Shown in pieces: positions 1-11,999 of a DNA stretch of 64,000 nucleotides (position 1 is the stretch's first letter; every line of letters starts with the position of its first letter). Origin of the DNA: an uncultured Granulosicoccus sp. (GTDB taxonomy: Bacteria > Pseudomonadota > Gammaproteobacteria > Granulosicoccales > Granulosicoccaceae); NCBI GenBank assembly GCA_947492525.1, contig CANLNQ010000019.1:62001-126000 (forward strand), written 5' to 3'. Position numbers and translations under genes: made by a program. Under the pieces are notes generated by a model that saw only the letters and a program-made list of their open reading frames with translations, ran no database searches and was not told the origin of the DNA.

Positions 1-2
1 GT

Positions 3-143
3 GTACAATTTATATTCATCACTCACAACAAAGTGACCATGGAGATGGCGCAGCAACTGATGGGCGTCACCATGAACGAGCCAGGTGTTTCCCGCCTGGT
101 GGCTGTGGATGTAAATGAAGCGGTTGAACTGGCAGGTGTCTGA
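3..143 (+). CDS. smc: Chromosome segregation protein SMC, C-terminal end (partial)
   Basis: Only the last 46 codons are in the window; the gene begins upstream. The readable end ([20 protein letters not shown], then [11 protein letters not shown]) matches the D-loop and final strand of the SMC ATPase head domain. SMC is the ATPase of the condensin-like complex that organises and segregates the nucleoid. Position directly before zipA and ligA is the usual gammaproteobacterial order and supports the call. The Walker motifs and coiled coil lie outside the window, so intactness cannot be judged. Confidence 0.85.
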   Translation, partial: VQFIFITHNKVTMEMAQQLMGVTMNEPGVSRLVAVDVNEAVELAGV

Positions 144-218
144 AGACATCTGCAACAGCCAGACCTGCTGACCCGACTCTCCTGGTACTCACACCTGTTT
201 CGAACGAGGTAACGCCCT

Positions 219-3956
<3,738 letters not shown>

Positions 3957-3976
3957 CGGGAGTAGATCGCCCGAAG

Positions 3977-4003
3977 CGGGCAGATCTGCCAGTGATCTGC
4001 CCG
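3977..4003 (+). terminator. Stem-loop after dapB, possible terminator
   Basis: A perfect 10-bp inverted repeat (CGGGCAGATC / GATCTGCCCG) with a 7-base loop begins 21 bases after the dapB stop. No run of T follows, so it is not a textbook Rho-independent terminator. It may be a 3' stability hairpin or a weak terminator separating ligA-dapB from the fab operon. Confidence 0.45.
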
Positions 4004-4132
4004 TGGATATTCTGGGCCGCAATTGCCCGCAATCCTCTACAATCGTGAACAAGTCAGCCCCGAAAGGGTGCGAGCATAGAATGTGCGTCAGCCTCAGAGC
4101 TGTCTTCGACCAACAATAACAAGGAGAGCATC

Positions 4133-5080
4133 GTGACATTTGCAGTGGTATTTCCCGGACAGGGAGCGCAAAGTGTCGGCATGCTGGCAGAGCTTGCTGC
4201 CGAGCACGACATCGTTCAGCAGACGTTTGCCGAGGCTTCCGAGTCTCTTGGCAAGAACCTGTGGGAAATGGCTCAGGAAGGGCCTGCCGAAGTGCTGAGC
4301 GATACCCGTATCACCCAGCCCCTGATGTTCACCTCGGGTGTGGCGGTCTGGCGTGTGCTGAATGAATCCGGTCTGCCGGCGCCGGGTGCCTTTGCCGGTC
4401 ACAGTCTTGGCGAATTCGCTGCCATGGTGGCAGCGGGTGCATTGTCCTTTTCGGACGGGCTTGCATTGGTACAGCGCCGCGCCGAGTTGATGGCTGCAGC
4501 GGTCCCCGAGGGTGAAGGTGGCATGGCTGCCCTGATCGGCATGGGCGATGAGGCGGTTGTCGAACTGTGTGCCTCGATCAGCGGTGAGCGCATCAGTGAG
4601 GCCGTGAATTTCAACGCACCGGGCCAGGTCGCCATCTCGGGTCACCTTGATGCGCTGCAAAAAACCGTGGACACGGCGCGTGAGCAGGGTTGCCGCAAGG
4701 CCCTGATGCTGGCCGTCAGCGTACCCAATCACTCCTCCCTGATGAAGGAGGCCGGGCTTGAACTGGCAGAAACCATCGATACGCTGACGTTCGCCGAACC
4801 GTCGGCACCGCTGATTCAGAATGCGACGGCTGCCGCAGCGCCCGATCTGCAGACAATGCTTGGGCATCTGAAGGCGCATGTCTACAATCCGGTCTACTGG
4901 ACCCGCACCATCGAGACACTGCGTGATGTTCACGGTGTGACTACCATCATCGAGGCCGGACCGGGCAAGGTATTGACCGGTCTCGGCAAGCGAATCGATC
5001 GTTCACTGCCCACATTGCCAGTGGATTCGCCGGCTACACTGTCAGCGGCCCTGGAAGCCGTGGGTGTGACGGCGGCCTGA
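4133..5080 (+). CDS. fabD: Malonyl-CoA:ACP transacylase FabD
   Basis: Moves malonyl from CoA to acyl carrier protein, supplying the extender unit of type II fatty-acid synthesis in the cytoplasm. The 315-residue protein has the N-terminal FPGQGAQSVGM motif and the nucleophile motif GHSLGE with Ser91. The start is GTG with a strong AAGGAG site about 8 bases upstream. It opens the fab operon here. The genes usually found just before it in relatives (rpmF, plsX, fabH) are not in the window; dapB lies upstream instead. Confidence 0.95.
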   Translation: MTFAVVFPGQGAQSVGMLAELAAEHDIVQQTFAEASESLGKNLWEMAQEGPAEVLSDTRITQPLMFTSGVAVWRVLNESGLPAPGAFAGHSLGEFAAMVAAGALSFSDGLALVQRRAELMAAAVPEGEGGMAALIGMGDEAVVELCASISGERISEAVNFNAPGQVAISGHLDALQKTVDTAREQGCRKALMLAVSVPNHSSLMKEAGLELAETIDTLTFAEPSAPLIQNATAAAAPDLQTMLGHLKAHVYNPVYWTRTIETLRDVHGVTTIIEAGPGKVLTGLGKRIDRSLPTLPVDSPATLSAALEAVGVTAA

Positions 5081-5124
5081 AACGCGACTCAATCCATCGT
5101 GAAACCGACACTAGAGAGCAGACA

Positions 5125-5877
5125 TTGACTGAATCAATACTTGAGAATCAGGTTGCGCTGGTTACCGGCGCAAGCCGTGGCATTGGTGCGGCAATCAGCG
5201 ACTTGCTGGGTGCAAATGGCGCTACCGTGATTGGCACTGCAACCTCGGATAAGGGCGCAGAGGCCATCAGTGCGCGATTCGAGGCAGCCGGCATCAAGGG
5301 TAGTGGCATGTGTCTGGACGTCACCGACGCCGAGAAGACAGAAGCGGCCATCAAGCAGATCAGCGACGAGTACGGCGCCATTTCCATTCTGGTCAACAAT
5401 GCGGGAATCACCCGCGACAACCTCTTCATGCGCATGAAGGACAGCGAATGGGATGACGTCATTGCCACCAATCTGACCAGTGTCTATCGCCTGTGCAGAT
5501 TGGTCATCAAGCCGATGGTCAAGGCGCGTGGCGGCCGTATCATCAACATCAGCTCGGTGGTGGGTATAACAGGTAACGCAGGGCAGGTGAATTATTCTGC
5601 CTCGAAAGCTGGCGTTCTGGGGATGACGAAGTCACTGGCTCGCGAGTTGGGTGCGCGCTCCATTACCATCAACGCGGTGGCCCCCGGGTTCATCGAATCG
5701 GACATGACCGATTCGCTGCCCGAGGAACAGAAAGAGAAACTCAAGGGCGAGATTGCGCTGGGACGGCTGGGAACACCTGACGATATCGCCCAGACCTGCC
5801 TGTTTCTGGCCTCACCCGCAGCCGCCTATATCACTGGCCAGACCATCAGCGTCAACGGTGGCATGGTCATGACCTGA
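5125..5877 (+). CDS. fabG: 3-oxoacyl-ACP reductase FabG
   Basis: NADPH-dependent first reduction of each fatty-acid elongation cycle. A 250-residue short-chain dehydrogenase with TGASRGIG near the N-terminus, NNAG at 91-94, and the tetrad Asn116-Ser144-Tyr157-Lys161 (YSASK). The start is TTG, supported by its position right before the conserved N-terminus and by normal length; the ribosome-binding site (GAGAG) is weak. It lies 44 bases after fabD in the same operon. Its neighbours make FabG far more likely than another SDR. Confidence 0.94.
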   Translation: MTESILENQVALVTGASRGIGAAISDLLGANGATVIGTATSDKGAEAISARFEAAGIKGSGMCLDVTDAEKTEAAIKQISDEYGAISILVNNAGITRDNLFMRMKDSEWDDVIATNLTSVYRLCRLVIKPMVKARGGRIINISSVVGITGNAGQVNYSASKAGVLGMTKSLARELGARSITINAVAPGFIESDMTDSLPEEQKEKLKGEIALGRLGTPDDIAQTCLFLASPAAAYITGQTISVNGGMVMT

Positions 5878-6050
5878 CCCGCATGAGACCAGGCGGTTTC
5901 CTGCGATTGTCCGGCCCGCAGAGCGACTGAAAATATGCTCATGGTTGAGTCCGACACCGGATTCAGGCAATGTAGCGGCATCTTTCAGAAGATTCTGCGT
6001 TGTTTATCCTCAGCTAGTCCTTATTGTCACAAGAAGAATTTGCGTAAGAG

Positions 6051-6080
6051 TTGGCACGTTAGGGTGTAACTCACTACAAT
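6051..6080 (+). promoter_or_regulatory. Sigma-70-like promoter before acpP
   Basis: TTGGCA (6051-6056) and TACAAT (6075-6080) are separated by 18 bases, each one base from consensus. They lie about 50 bases before the acpP start. This would give acpP its own strong transcription inside the fab cluster, as expected for one of the most abundant bacterial proteins. The surrounding 251-bp gap between fabG and acpP shows no gene. Confidence 0.6.
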
Positions 6081-6128
6081 GGTGGAACGGCTGAGGCCGC
6101 TTATTTTTTTTCGGAGGTTTATCCCACA

Positions 6129-6371
6129 ATGAGCAGTATTGACGAACGCGTCAAAAAGATAGTCGTAGAGCAGCTTGGCGTAAAAGAAGAGGAAGTCACG
6201 ACCAAAGCTTCATTTGTCGAAGATCTAGGCGCAGATTCTCTCGATACGGTCGAGCTAGTGATGGCGCTCGAGGAAGAATTCGAGTGCGAGATCCCCGATG
6301 AAGAGGCCGAAAAGATCACTACTGTCGAACAGGCAGTTGACTACGTCAACGCCCATATCGACCAGGCTTGA
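6129..6371 (+). CDS. acpP: Acyl carrier protein
   Basis: Small acidic carrier that holds growing acyl chains on a phosphopantetheine arm. The 80-residue protein contains the attachment motif GADSLDTVE with Ser37 as the modified residue, and the conserved acidic recognition helix after it. It starts with ATG behind a good GGAGG site (6113-6117). It has its own promoter-like motif upstream and a hairpin downstream, so it can be expressed at a level different from fabF. Confidence 0.98.
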   Translation: MSSIDERVKKIVVEQLGVKEEEVTTKASFVEDLGADSLDTVELVMALEEEFECEIPDEEAEKITTVEQAVDYVNAHIDQA

Positions 6372-6423
6372 TCGATCCAGGTCACGGCATGTCTGTGGCC
6401 ACGGTCGTTTATTGGTAGTTGGG

Positions 6424-6441
6424 CTTGCCGATTTCGGCAAG
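6424..6441 (+). terminator. Hairpin after acpP, terminator or attenuator
   Basis: An 8-bp perfect inverted repeat (CTTGCCGA / TCGGCAAG) with almost no loop, followed by TCTGTTTCAT, begins 53 bases after the acpP stop. It is T-containing but not a pure T run. In this position it may end most acpP transcripts, leaving a fraction to read into fabF. The remaining sequence up to fabF (to 6638) shows no gene. Confidence 0.5.
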
Positions 6442-6638
6442 TCTGTTTCATAGGTAAGGAGGCCGCTGGTTTCGATGGTTCCCGGGTCCTGACGTCCTGA
6501 TTGGAACATTTTTTTCCGACAGGTTCAGGGAAGCTTGGCGGGGTGGACTTTCGTTGCGGCTTTCTTTTCGTCGTGTATTCAGATTGTCTTTCAGGCGTGC
6601 CAGTCGCGCAGTAAAGTTGATTTCGGAGCTGAACGGGT

Positions 6639-7886
6639 TTGACGCGTAGACGAGTAGCGATAACCGGGCTGGGTCTGGTGACTCCAGTTGGTGCAGAAGT
6701 AGAAGACAGCTGGAAGAATATTCTGGCGGGAGTGTCTGGTGCCGCCACCATCACTGAATTCGACGCGTCTGCCTACAACACCCAGTTCAGTGCCTCTGTA
6801 AAGCAGTTCGACACGGCGGCGTATTTTTCTCCCAAGGAAGCACGCAAGATGGACATCTTCGTCCATTACGGTGTGGCCGCAGGCATGCAGGCCATTCGCG
6901 ATGCAGGTCTGGAAGATGCCGACGGCCTCGACCTGGAGCGAGTCGGTGTGGCCATCGGCTCCGGCATAGGCGGACTTCCCAATATCGAAGCGCAACACCA
7001 GGCCCTGATTGCCGGTGGTCCGCGCAAGGTGTCCCCATTCTTCGTGCCGTCCACCATCATCAACATGATCAGTGGCAACCTGTCCATCAAATACGGATAC
7101 AAGGGACCCAATGTGTGCATGGTGACTGCCTGCACGACCGGTACGCACAACATCGGTGATGCGGCTCGCATGATCGAGTACGGCGACGCCGACGTGATGG
7201 TTGCCGGCGGTGCGGAAATGGCTACCTGCCCGCTGGGTCTGGCCGGCTTCGGTGCCGCTCGGGCATTGTCGACACGCAATGATGATCCGGTTGCTGCGAG
7301 TCGCCCCTGGGACAAGGACCGCGATGGTTTCGTACTGGGCGATGGTGCCGGTGTCATGGTGCTTGAGGAGTACGAGCATGCGAAGGCACGTGGCGCAACG
7401 ATCTACTGCGAGGTTGTCGGCTACGGCATGAGCGGTGATGCCTACCACATGACCTTGCCCTCCGAAAACGGTGAGGGAGCCGCTCGCTGCATGAAGGCGG
7501 CCATGCGCAATGCCGGTCTGGCATCGGAAGATATCGACTACATCAATGCACACGGTACCTCGACACCTGCGGGTGACGTTGCCGAGACTGACGCGATCAA
7601 GACAGCGCTGGGTTCTCATGCGCAGTCGGTTCTGGTCAGTTCAACCAAGAGCATGACGGGTCATCTGCTGGGCGCTGCCGGTGGAGCCGAAGCGGTATTC
7701 TCCGTGCTGGCACTGCGTGATCAGACAGCACCGCCCACCATCAATCTGGACAACCCGGGTGAAGGCTGCGACCTGGACTACGTCGCCAACAAGAGCCGAC
7801 AGGCGTCGCTGAAGGTCAGCATGTCCAACTCCTTCGGTTTCGGCGGTACCAACGGCACCCTGATATTCGCGAAAGACGGCGTGTGA
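6639..7886 (+). CDS. fabF: 3-oxoacyl-ACP synthase II FabF
   Basis: Condenses malonyl-ACP with acyl-ACP to elongate fatty acids, including the C16:1 to C18:1 step. The 415-residue thiolase-fold enzyme has the nucleophile Cys165 in TACTTGTH and the two catalytic histidines, His305 (NAHGTST) and His342 ([11 protein letters not shown]). The start is TTG with a CGGAG site about 11 bases upstream. No earlier in-frame ATG matches the family N-terminus ([15 protein letters not shown]). The stop overlaps the mltG start. Confidence 0.95.
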   Translation: MTRRRVAITGLGLVTPVGAEVEDSWKNILAGVSGAATITEFDASAYNTQFSASVKQFDTAAYFSPKEARKMDIFVHYGVAAGMQAIRDAGLEDADGLDLERVGVAIGSGIGGLPNIEAQHQALIAGGPRKVSPFFVPSTIINMISGNLSIKYGYKGPNVCMVTACTTGTHNIGDAARMIEYGDADVMVAGGAEMATCPLGLAGFGAARALSTRNDDPVAASRPWDKDRDGFVLGDGAGVMVLEEYEHAKARGATIYCEVVGYGMSGDAYHMTLPSENGEGAARCMKAAMRNAGLASEDIDYINAHGTSTPAGDVAETDAIKTALGSHAQSVLVSSTKSMTGHLLGAAGGAEAVFSVLALRDQTAPPTINLDNPGEGCDLDYVANKSRQASLKVSMSNSFGFGGTNGTLIFAKDGV

Positions 7887-8890
7887 TCCGCTTTCTGCTG
7901 TTGCTTGTCACGCTGAGCGTGGCAGCTGCCGGCTGGTATGGCTGGACTGATTACAATCGTTATCTGACAGAGCCTCTGGATCTGGCCGACGCCGGTGAAA
8001 CATTCACCATCGAAAAGGGTTGGTCAGCTCGCCGCGTTGCCGTGGAGCTCGAGCAGAACGGGATCATCGACAAGCGCTACTGGTTCGACCTGTTCGTCCG
8101 GCTGAGCGAGAAAGCGGGCGGTATCAAGACCGGCGAGTATCGTCTGGTGGCACCCATGACGGTGCCCGAGCTACTGCAGGCTTTCCATGAGGGGCAAACG
8201 ACTCAGTATTCGCAGAGCATCATCGAAGGCTACAATTGGCGACAGACGCTGGCTCATGTCGCCGCGTCGAGTGATCTTCAGCACACGATGACCCAGGAGC
8301 AGCTGTCCTCTCCCGATACAGTCATGGAACTGCTGGGATTTCCCGGCGAACATCCGGAAGGTCAATTCTTCGCCGATACCTACGCGTTCCCACGCGGTAC
8401 GAGCGATGTGGATTTCCTGAAGCGTGCCAAGATCACCATGGATCGCGTGCTGGCGGAGGAGTGGGAAGGGCGACAGGAAGGTCTTCCCCTGGAAACGCCT
8501 TACGAGGCACTCATTCTGGCATCGATCGTCGAAAAGGAAACCGCTCTGTCCAGTGAGCGGCCGTTGATCGCCGGGGTATTCGTGTCTCGCTTGCGCAAGA
8601 ACATGCGGCTGCAGACCGATCCGACTGTCATTTATGGCATCGGCGAGAGCTACGACGGTGATATCCGGCGCAAGGATCTGACCACCGATACGCCCTACAA
8701 TACCTATACGCGGGCAGGGCTGCCGCCGACACCCATCGCCATGGTTGGACGCGAAGCCATTCATGCCGTCATGCATCCGGATGACACCGACGCTCTCTAT
8801 TTCGTGTCACGGGGTGATGGCTCTCATCAGTTCTCGGAGACGCTCTCGGAGCACAATGCCGCAGTGCGCAAATATCAGTTGAAGCGCTGA
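7883..8890 (+). CDS. mltG: Endolytic murein transglycosylase MltG
   Basis: Membrane-anchored lytic transglycosylase that cuts nascent glycan strands and limits their length. The 335-residue protein has an N-terminal membrane anchor (about residues 2-18), a LysM-like region, and the catalytic YceG domain with IVEKET (Glu217 in the position of the catalytic acid) followed by [13 protein letters not shown] start in a four-base GTGA overlap with fabF. The fabF-mltG-tmk-holB order is conserved in Gammaproteobacteria. In many relatives pabC sits between fabF and mltG; it is absent here. Confidence 0.93.
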   Translation: MIRFLLLLVTLSVAAAGWYGWTDYNRYLTEPLDLADAGETFTIEKGWSARRVAVELEQNGIIDKRYWFDLFVRLSEKAGGIKTGEYRLVAPMTVPELLQAFHEGQTTQYSQSIIEGYNWRQTLAHVAASSDLQHTMTQEQLSSPDTVMELLGFPGEHPEGQFFADTYAFPRGTSDVDFLKRAKITMDRVLAEEWEGRQEGLPLETPYEALILASIVEKETALSSERPLIAGVFVSRLRKNMRLQTDPTVIYGIGESYDGDIRRKDLTTDTPYNTYTRAGLPPTPIAMVGREAIHAVMHPDDTDALYFVSRGDGSHQFSETLSEHNAAVRKYQLKR

Positions 8891-8916
8891 TACCATAGGG
8901 ACCGGCAAGGACGAAT

Positions 8917-9084
8917 ATGCAGGGTCCTGAGGTGGTTCATGGCGTGCAATTCATGGCAGTAGTTCATGGCATGCAGGTCATGGTGGTAGTTCATGGCATT
9001 CAGGTCATGGTGGTATTTCTTGGCGCGCAGGTCATGGTGAGCAGTTCCAAGGAGGCCGGATTATCGGCGCTCGATCAGCTCTGA
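8917..9084 (+). CDS. Possible small repeat protein, 55 residues
   Basis: An open frame of 55 codons lies between mltG and tmk. It starts at an ATG with AAGGA five bases upstream, an almost ideal ribosome-binding site. Most of it is four in-frame copies of a 27-bp repeat, giving four nine-residue units of the type VHGMQVMVV, then a short polar tail (SSSKEAGLSALDQL). The peptide would be hydrophobic and beta-prone. I recognise no family. The frame may be incidental, because a 27-bp repeat is automatically periodic in codons. The good ribosome-binding site and the frame running past the repeat favour translation. Confidence 0.35.
   Translation: MQGPEVVHGVQFMAVVHGMQVMVVVHGIQVMVVFLGAQVMVSSSKEAGLSALDQL
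8935..9042 (+). repeat. 27-bp tandem repeat, four copies
   Basis: Four adjacent 27-bp units at 8935-8961, 8962-8988, 8989-9015 and 9016-9042, of the type GTTCATGGCATGCAGGTCAT plus GGTGGTA. Units 2 and 3 differ at one base; units 1 and 4 are more diverged. This fills the middle of the 268-bp mltG-tmk gap. Unit length is a multiple of three, so the reading frame across it is preserved. Confidence 0.9.
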
Positions 9085-9158
9085 GGGAGTCCGATGCGTA
9101 GCTTGTCGATGATCCACGAACACAAGGCAGCACAGGCACAGGCCGGAGCAATACACGC

Positions 9159-9791
9159 ATGACTGAAGGACGCGGCAAGTTCATCACTCTGGAAGGGCTT
9201 GAGGGCGTTGGCAAGACCACCAATCGTCAATTTGTCGAAAGCCTGCTGGATGATGCCCAGATCGATTTCATCGGCACGCGAGAACCCGGCGGTACGCCAT
9301 TGGGTGAGTCATTGCGAGACCTGGTGTTGTCTGCAGATGGTCAGATGCAGGATCTGACCGAGTTGCTGCTGATGACCGCCTCCCGGGTCGAGCATGTGGC
9401 CAATGTAATAGAACCGGCTCTGGCCTCGGGCCAATGGGTACTGTGCGACCGCTTTCTGGATGCCAGTATTGCCTATCAGGGAGCGGGGCGCCAACTGGGT
9501 GTCGATCGCGTGGCGCAGCTGCATCGCCTGATGGATGTGACATTGCAACCCGATCTGACCCTGTTGCTGGACATGCCGGTGGAGGCCGGACTCGAGCGCA
9601 TGGCCGCTCGGGGTACGCCGGACAGGATCGAGCGTGAGGCCATGGCATTCTTCGAACGAGCGCGCCAGGCCTATCTACAGCAGGCCAGCAGGCATCCCGA
9701 GCGGGTGGTTGTCGTGGATGCCGGGCGGGAGCTGGATGCGGTACAGGAATCGGTGCGGCAGGCCTTGCAACCCTTGCTGGAGCGTACCTGA
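9159..9791 (+). CDS. tmk: Thymidylate kinase
   Basis: Phosphorylates dTMP to dTDP on the route to dTTP. The 210-residue protein has the P-loop GLEGVGKT at residues 13-20, the dTMP-binding DR motif (CDRFLDASIAYQGAGRQLG) and the TREPGG motif near residue 43. The ATG start fits family length. holB begins one base after its stop, the conserved tmk-holB pairing that links nucleotide supply with the replicase. Confidence 0.96.
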   Translation: MTEGRGKFITLEGLEGVGKTTNRQFVESLLDDAQIDFIGTREPGGTPLGESLRDLVLSADGQMQDLTELLLMTASRVEHVANVIEPALASGQWVLCDRFLDASIAYQGAGRQLGVDRVAQLHRLMDVTLQPDLTLLLDMPVEAGLERMAARGTPDRIEREAMAFFERARQAYLQQASRHPERVVVVDAGRELDAVQESVRQALQPLLERT

Positions 9792-9792
9792 A

Positions 9793-10770
9793 ATGACTGC
9801 TCTGACCCCCTGTCCACCGTGGCTGCTGCAAGACGGTGCTGCCCTGATGTCCCGTTCACGAGAAGGCCGGTTGCCTCACGCCATACTGCTGGGTGGCATT
9901 CAGGGAATCGGTAAACGCGCCTTTTCGCAGTGGCTGGCTGAGTCGCTGCTATGTCGAAACCGGGGCGAATCAGGCGCTTGCGGGCAGTGCGAGTCCTGTA
10001 TGCAATTGCTTGCCGGGGCTCATCCTGATTTTCGCAAGTTGCTGCCGGAGGGTGCCAATGCGGCAATCAAGGTCGACCCGATACGCGAACTGGTGGAGTG
10101 GCTGCAACTGACCGCCAGTCAAGGCAGTTATCGCATCGCCGTGCTCGAGCAGGCAGACAGCATGAACCGCAATGCCGCCAACAGTCTGCTGAAAACACTT
10201 GAGGAGCCGGGCGATCACGCGGTGATGATTCTCAGTGCCACCCGAACCGGCGCCTTGCCGGCAACCATTCGCAGTCGATGCCAGACCATCACCCTGAAGA
10301 TGCACGACAGGGCCGCAGCGCTGGACTGGCTGAAGCAGCAGTCGCTGGAGGATCCCGAAACAGCGCTACTCGAGGCTGGAGGCGGCCCTTACGCTGCGCT
10401 GGCAATGCAGGACAAGGACTATCTGGCTGCGCGCGAGTTGCTGCTCAAGGCCTGGCACGATCTGTTTCTGCACAAGGGCAGCATCGGGCGCATCAGCGAT
10501 TCACTGGCCGATCTGGACACATCGCTGTGCCTGGCTACGTTCAGTCGATGGACATTGTTGGCAGCGAGGCAGGGAGCGAGGCTGCCCATCGAAGCCAGCC
10601 CGGCGGTGAAGGATGTTATTTCCGAGACGCAGGGACGCCTTTCAAACGAGCAGTGGTTCACACTTCACGAGCGTTTACTGCAATTACACCGTTCTGATAG
10701 CGCGAGCTTCAAGACACAAGCTGTGCTTGAGGGAATGTTTGCCGATACGAGGATCATGACAAACAGCTGA
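9793..10770 (+). CDS. holB: DNA polymerase III subunit delta'
   Basis: Non-ATPase clamp-loader subunit of the replicative polymerase. The 325-residue protein has a P-loop-like GGIQGIGKR (residues 34-42), a zinc finger formed by Cys54, Cys63, Cys66 and Cys69, and the arginine-finger region SRCQT. A longer frame runs upstream into tmk, but the ATG one base after the tmk stop gives the right N-terminus and length. Position between tmk and pilZ matches Pseudomonas-type order. Confidence 0.92.
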   Translation: MTALTPCPPWLLQDGAALMSRSREGRLPHAILLGGIQGIGKRAFSQWLAESLLCRNRGESGACGQCESCMQLLAGAHPDFRKLLPEGANAAIKVDPIRELVEWLQLTASQGSYRIAVLEQADSMNRNAANSLLKTLEEPGDHAVMILSATRTGALPATIRSRCQTITLKMHDRAAALDWLKQQSLEDPETALLEAGGGPYAALAMQDKDYLAARELLLKAWHDLFLHKGSIGRISDSLADLDTSLCLATFSRWTLLAARQGARLPIEASPAVKDVISETQGRLSNEQWFTLHERLLQLHRSDSASFKTQAVLEGMFADTRIMTNS

Positions 10771-10780
10771 AGTTCTGCCA

Positions 10781-11128
10781 ATGACCGAAGAAACTCGCAA
10801 GGGAATCATCTCCTTTTCCATCACTGACCGTGGCGCCCTGTACTCGTCCTATATGTCGTTCGTGCAGAACGGCGCGGTGTTCGTGCCCACGGCCCGAAGC
10901 TACGAGATCGGTGACAAGGTGTTCATGCTGCTGAAGCTCATGGACGACAGCAGCGTATCGCCTGTCAGCGGCACTGTGGTCTGGCTGACACCCGCAGGTG
11001 CGCAGGGAAACAAGGTGGCAGGTGTTGGTGTGCAATTCTCCGATGAAGACCAGGGGAGTACGAAAAACGCCATTGAACAGCACCTGGCTGCGGCCATTCA
11101 GGGTGATCGTCCGACGCAGACCATGTGA
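10781..11128 (+). CDS. pilZ: Type IV pilus assembly protein PilZ
   Basis: A 115-residue PilZ-domain protein. In Pseudomonas and Xanthomonas the gene after holB is the founding PilZ, needed for type IV pilus biogenesis through contact with PilB and FimX. The arginines of the classical c-di-GMP motif (RxxxR...D/NxSxxG) are not evident; the sequence has the strands around GTVVWLTPAG and GVGVQF instead. That agrees with founding PilZ proteins, which do not bind c-di-GMP. The stop codon lies inside the first unit of a 14-bp repeat array. Confidence 0.85.
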   Translation: MTEETRKGIISFSITDRGALYSSYMSFVQNGAVFVPTARSYEIGDKVFMLLKLMDDSSVSPVSGTVVWLTPAGAQGNKVAGVGVQFSDEDQGSTKNAIEQHLAAAIQGDRPTQTM

Positions 11129-11337
11129 CGCAGACCATATGAAGTAGACCTTGTCATGCGGACCCGTTGACGCGGACCCGTTGACGCGGACCCAGTGACG
11201 CGGACCCAGTGACGCAGACCCAGTGACGCAGACCCAGTGACACAGACCCAGCGACACAGACCCAGCGACACAGACCCAGCGACACAGACCCAGTGGCGCG
11301 AACTCTGTGACGCGAACCCTGTGACGTAAACCCTGCC
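11119..11337 (+). repeat. 14-bp tandem repeat array after pilZ
   Basis: About 15.5 copies of a 14-bp unit (consensus GACCCAGTGACGCA) run head to tail from the last pilZ codons onward. Units 6-13 (11189-11300) are nearly identical; those at both edges are more diverged, a pattern typical of arrays that grow in the middle. The unit is not a multiple of three, and TGA occurs in it, so no long plus-strand frame crosses it. It has no spacers and is not a CRISPR. It occupies most of the 382-bp gap before the SET gene; the rest (11338-11510) shows only a pyrimidine tract near 11480. Confidence 0.95.
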
Positions 11338-11510
11338 AGAGGGCTTGATGGCGTGGCTGTCGCCTTGGCAGGCATGGCCGTCGAGCGCCAGGGGCGCGAA
11401 CCGGATGAAGGGTGCAGGCAAGGTAGCAGTTACATGAATCATTGCACCGGGATGCCTTGTTCGTCGGTATTTCCGGTAGGCTTCTTCTTTTTTCAGAGTT
11501 GAATCGGGAC

Positions 11511-11993
11511 ATGGCTGCGGTCAGGAAGAAGGTAGAAACAACGGGTAAGGGTGCTGCCGGAAAGGGCACGCCATCTGGCAAGGCGGCAGGAAGGAAGTCT
11601 CGCAGCAAGAAGGCCTCGCCTGTTTCGAGCGGTAAAGCCTCATCCCGCAGCCGCCGTACGGTCGAGCAGGTCATGGCTGAATTCGAGGACGCTCGTCCCA
11701 GTGATGTCTCCGACAAGGTCTTCGTGGCAACCAGCCCTGTTCATGGCAAGGGTCTGTTTGCGGCGACCGCACTGAAGGCCGGAACCTTCATCTGTCGCCT
11801 GCACGGCATGCCGACCTTCGATGATGGCACCTATGTCTTGTGGATTACCGACGAGCTGGGCCTTGAACTGACCAATGATCTGAAGTACATCAATCATGGC
11901 AAGAATCCCAATGCGGCCTATTCCGATCTGGACGTCACCATCGTGCGCGACGTCGAAGCCGGTGAAGAGCTGCTCCATGATTACGGTTGGTAG
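11511..11993 (+). CDS. SET-domain protein with basic, histone-H1-like tail
   Basis: A 160-residue protein in two parts. Residues 1-50 are a Lys/Ala/Ser/Gly-rich, strongly basic disordered tail (for example KSRSKKASPV). Residues 69-160 are a compact SET domain with the expected motifs: HGKGLFA for cofactor binding, YINHGKNPN for the NHxxxPN knot and GEELLHDYG at the end. SET proteins transfer methyl groups from S-adenosylmethionine to lysine. The target is unknown; DNA binding or self-methylation through the tail is inference. I chose the ATG at 11511; an upstream TTG at 11442 would add 23 residues but has no ribosome-binding support. Confidence 0.8.
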   Translation: MAAVRKKVETTGKGAAGKGTPSGKAAGRKSRSKKASPVSSGKASSRSRRTVEQVMAEFEDARPSDVSDKVFVATSPVHGKGLFAATALKAGTFICRLHGMPTFDDGTYVLWITDELGLELTNDLKYINHGKNPNAAYSDLDVTIVRDVEAGEELLHDYGW

Positions 11994-11999
11994 AGACAG

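Noticed and set aside
11119..11337. CRISPR array
   Set aside because: The units are contiguous with no spacers and are too short; no cas genes are present.
11098..11442. Long minus-strand open frame of repeating Gly-Ser-Ala-Ser-Leu peptides
   Set aside because: It is produced by the 14-bp repeat, which is open on this strand in all phases; no start context, no family, and it varies with the repeat.
11442..11510. TTG start giving a longer SET protein
   Set aside because: No ribosome-binding site, and the added residues are not conserved-looking; the ATG at 11511 opens directly into the basic tail.
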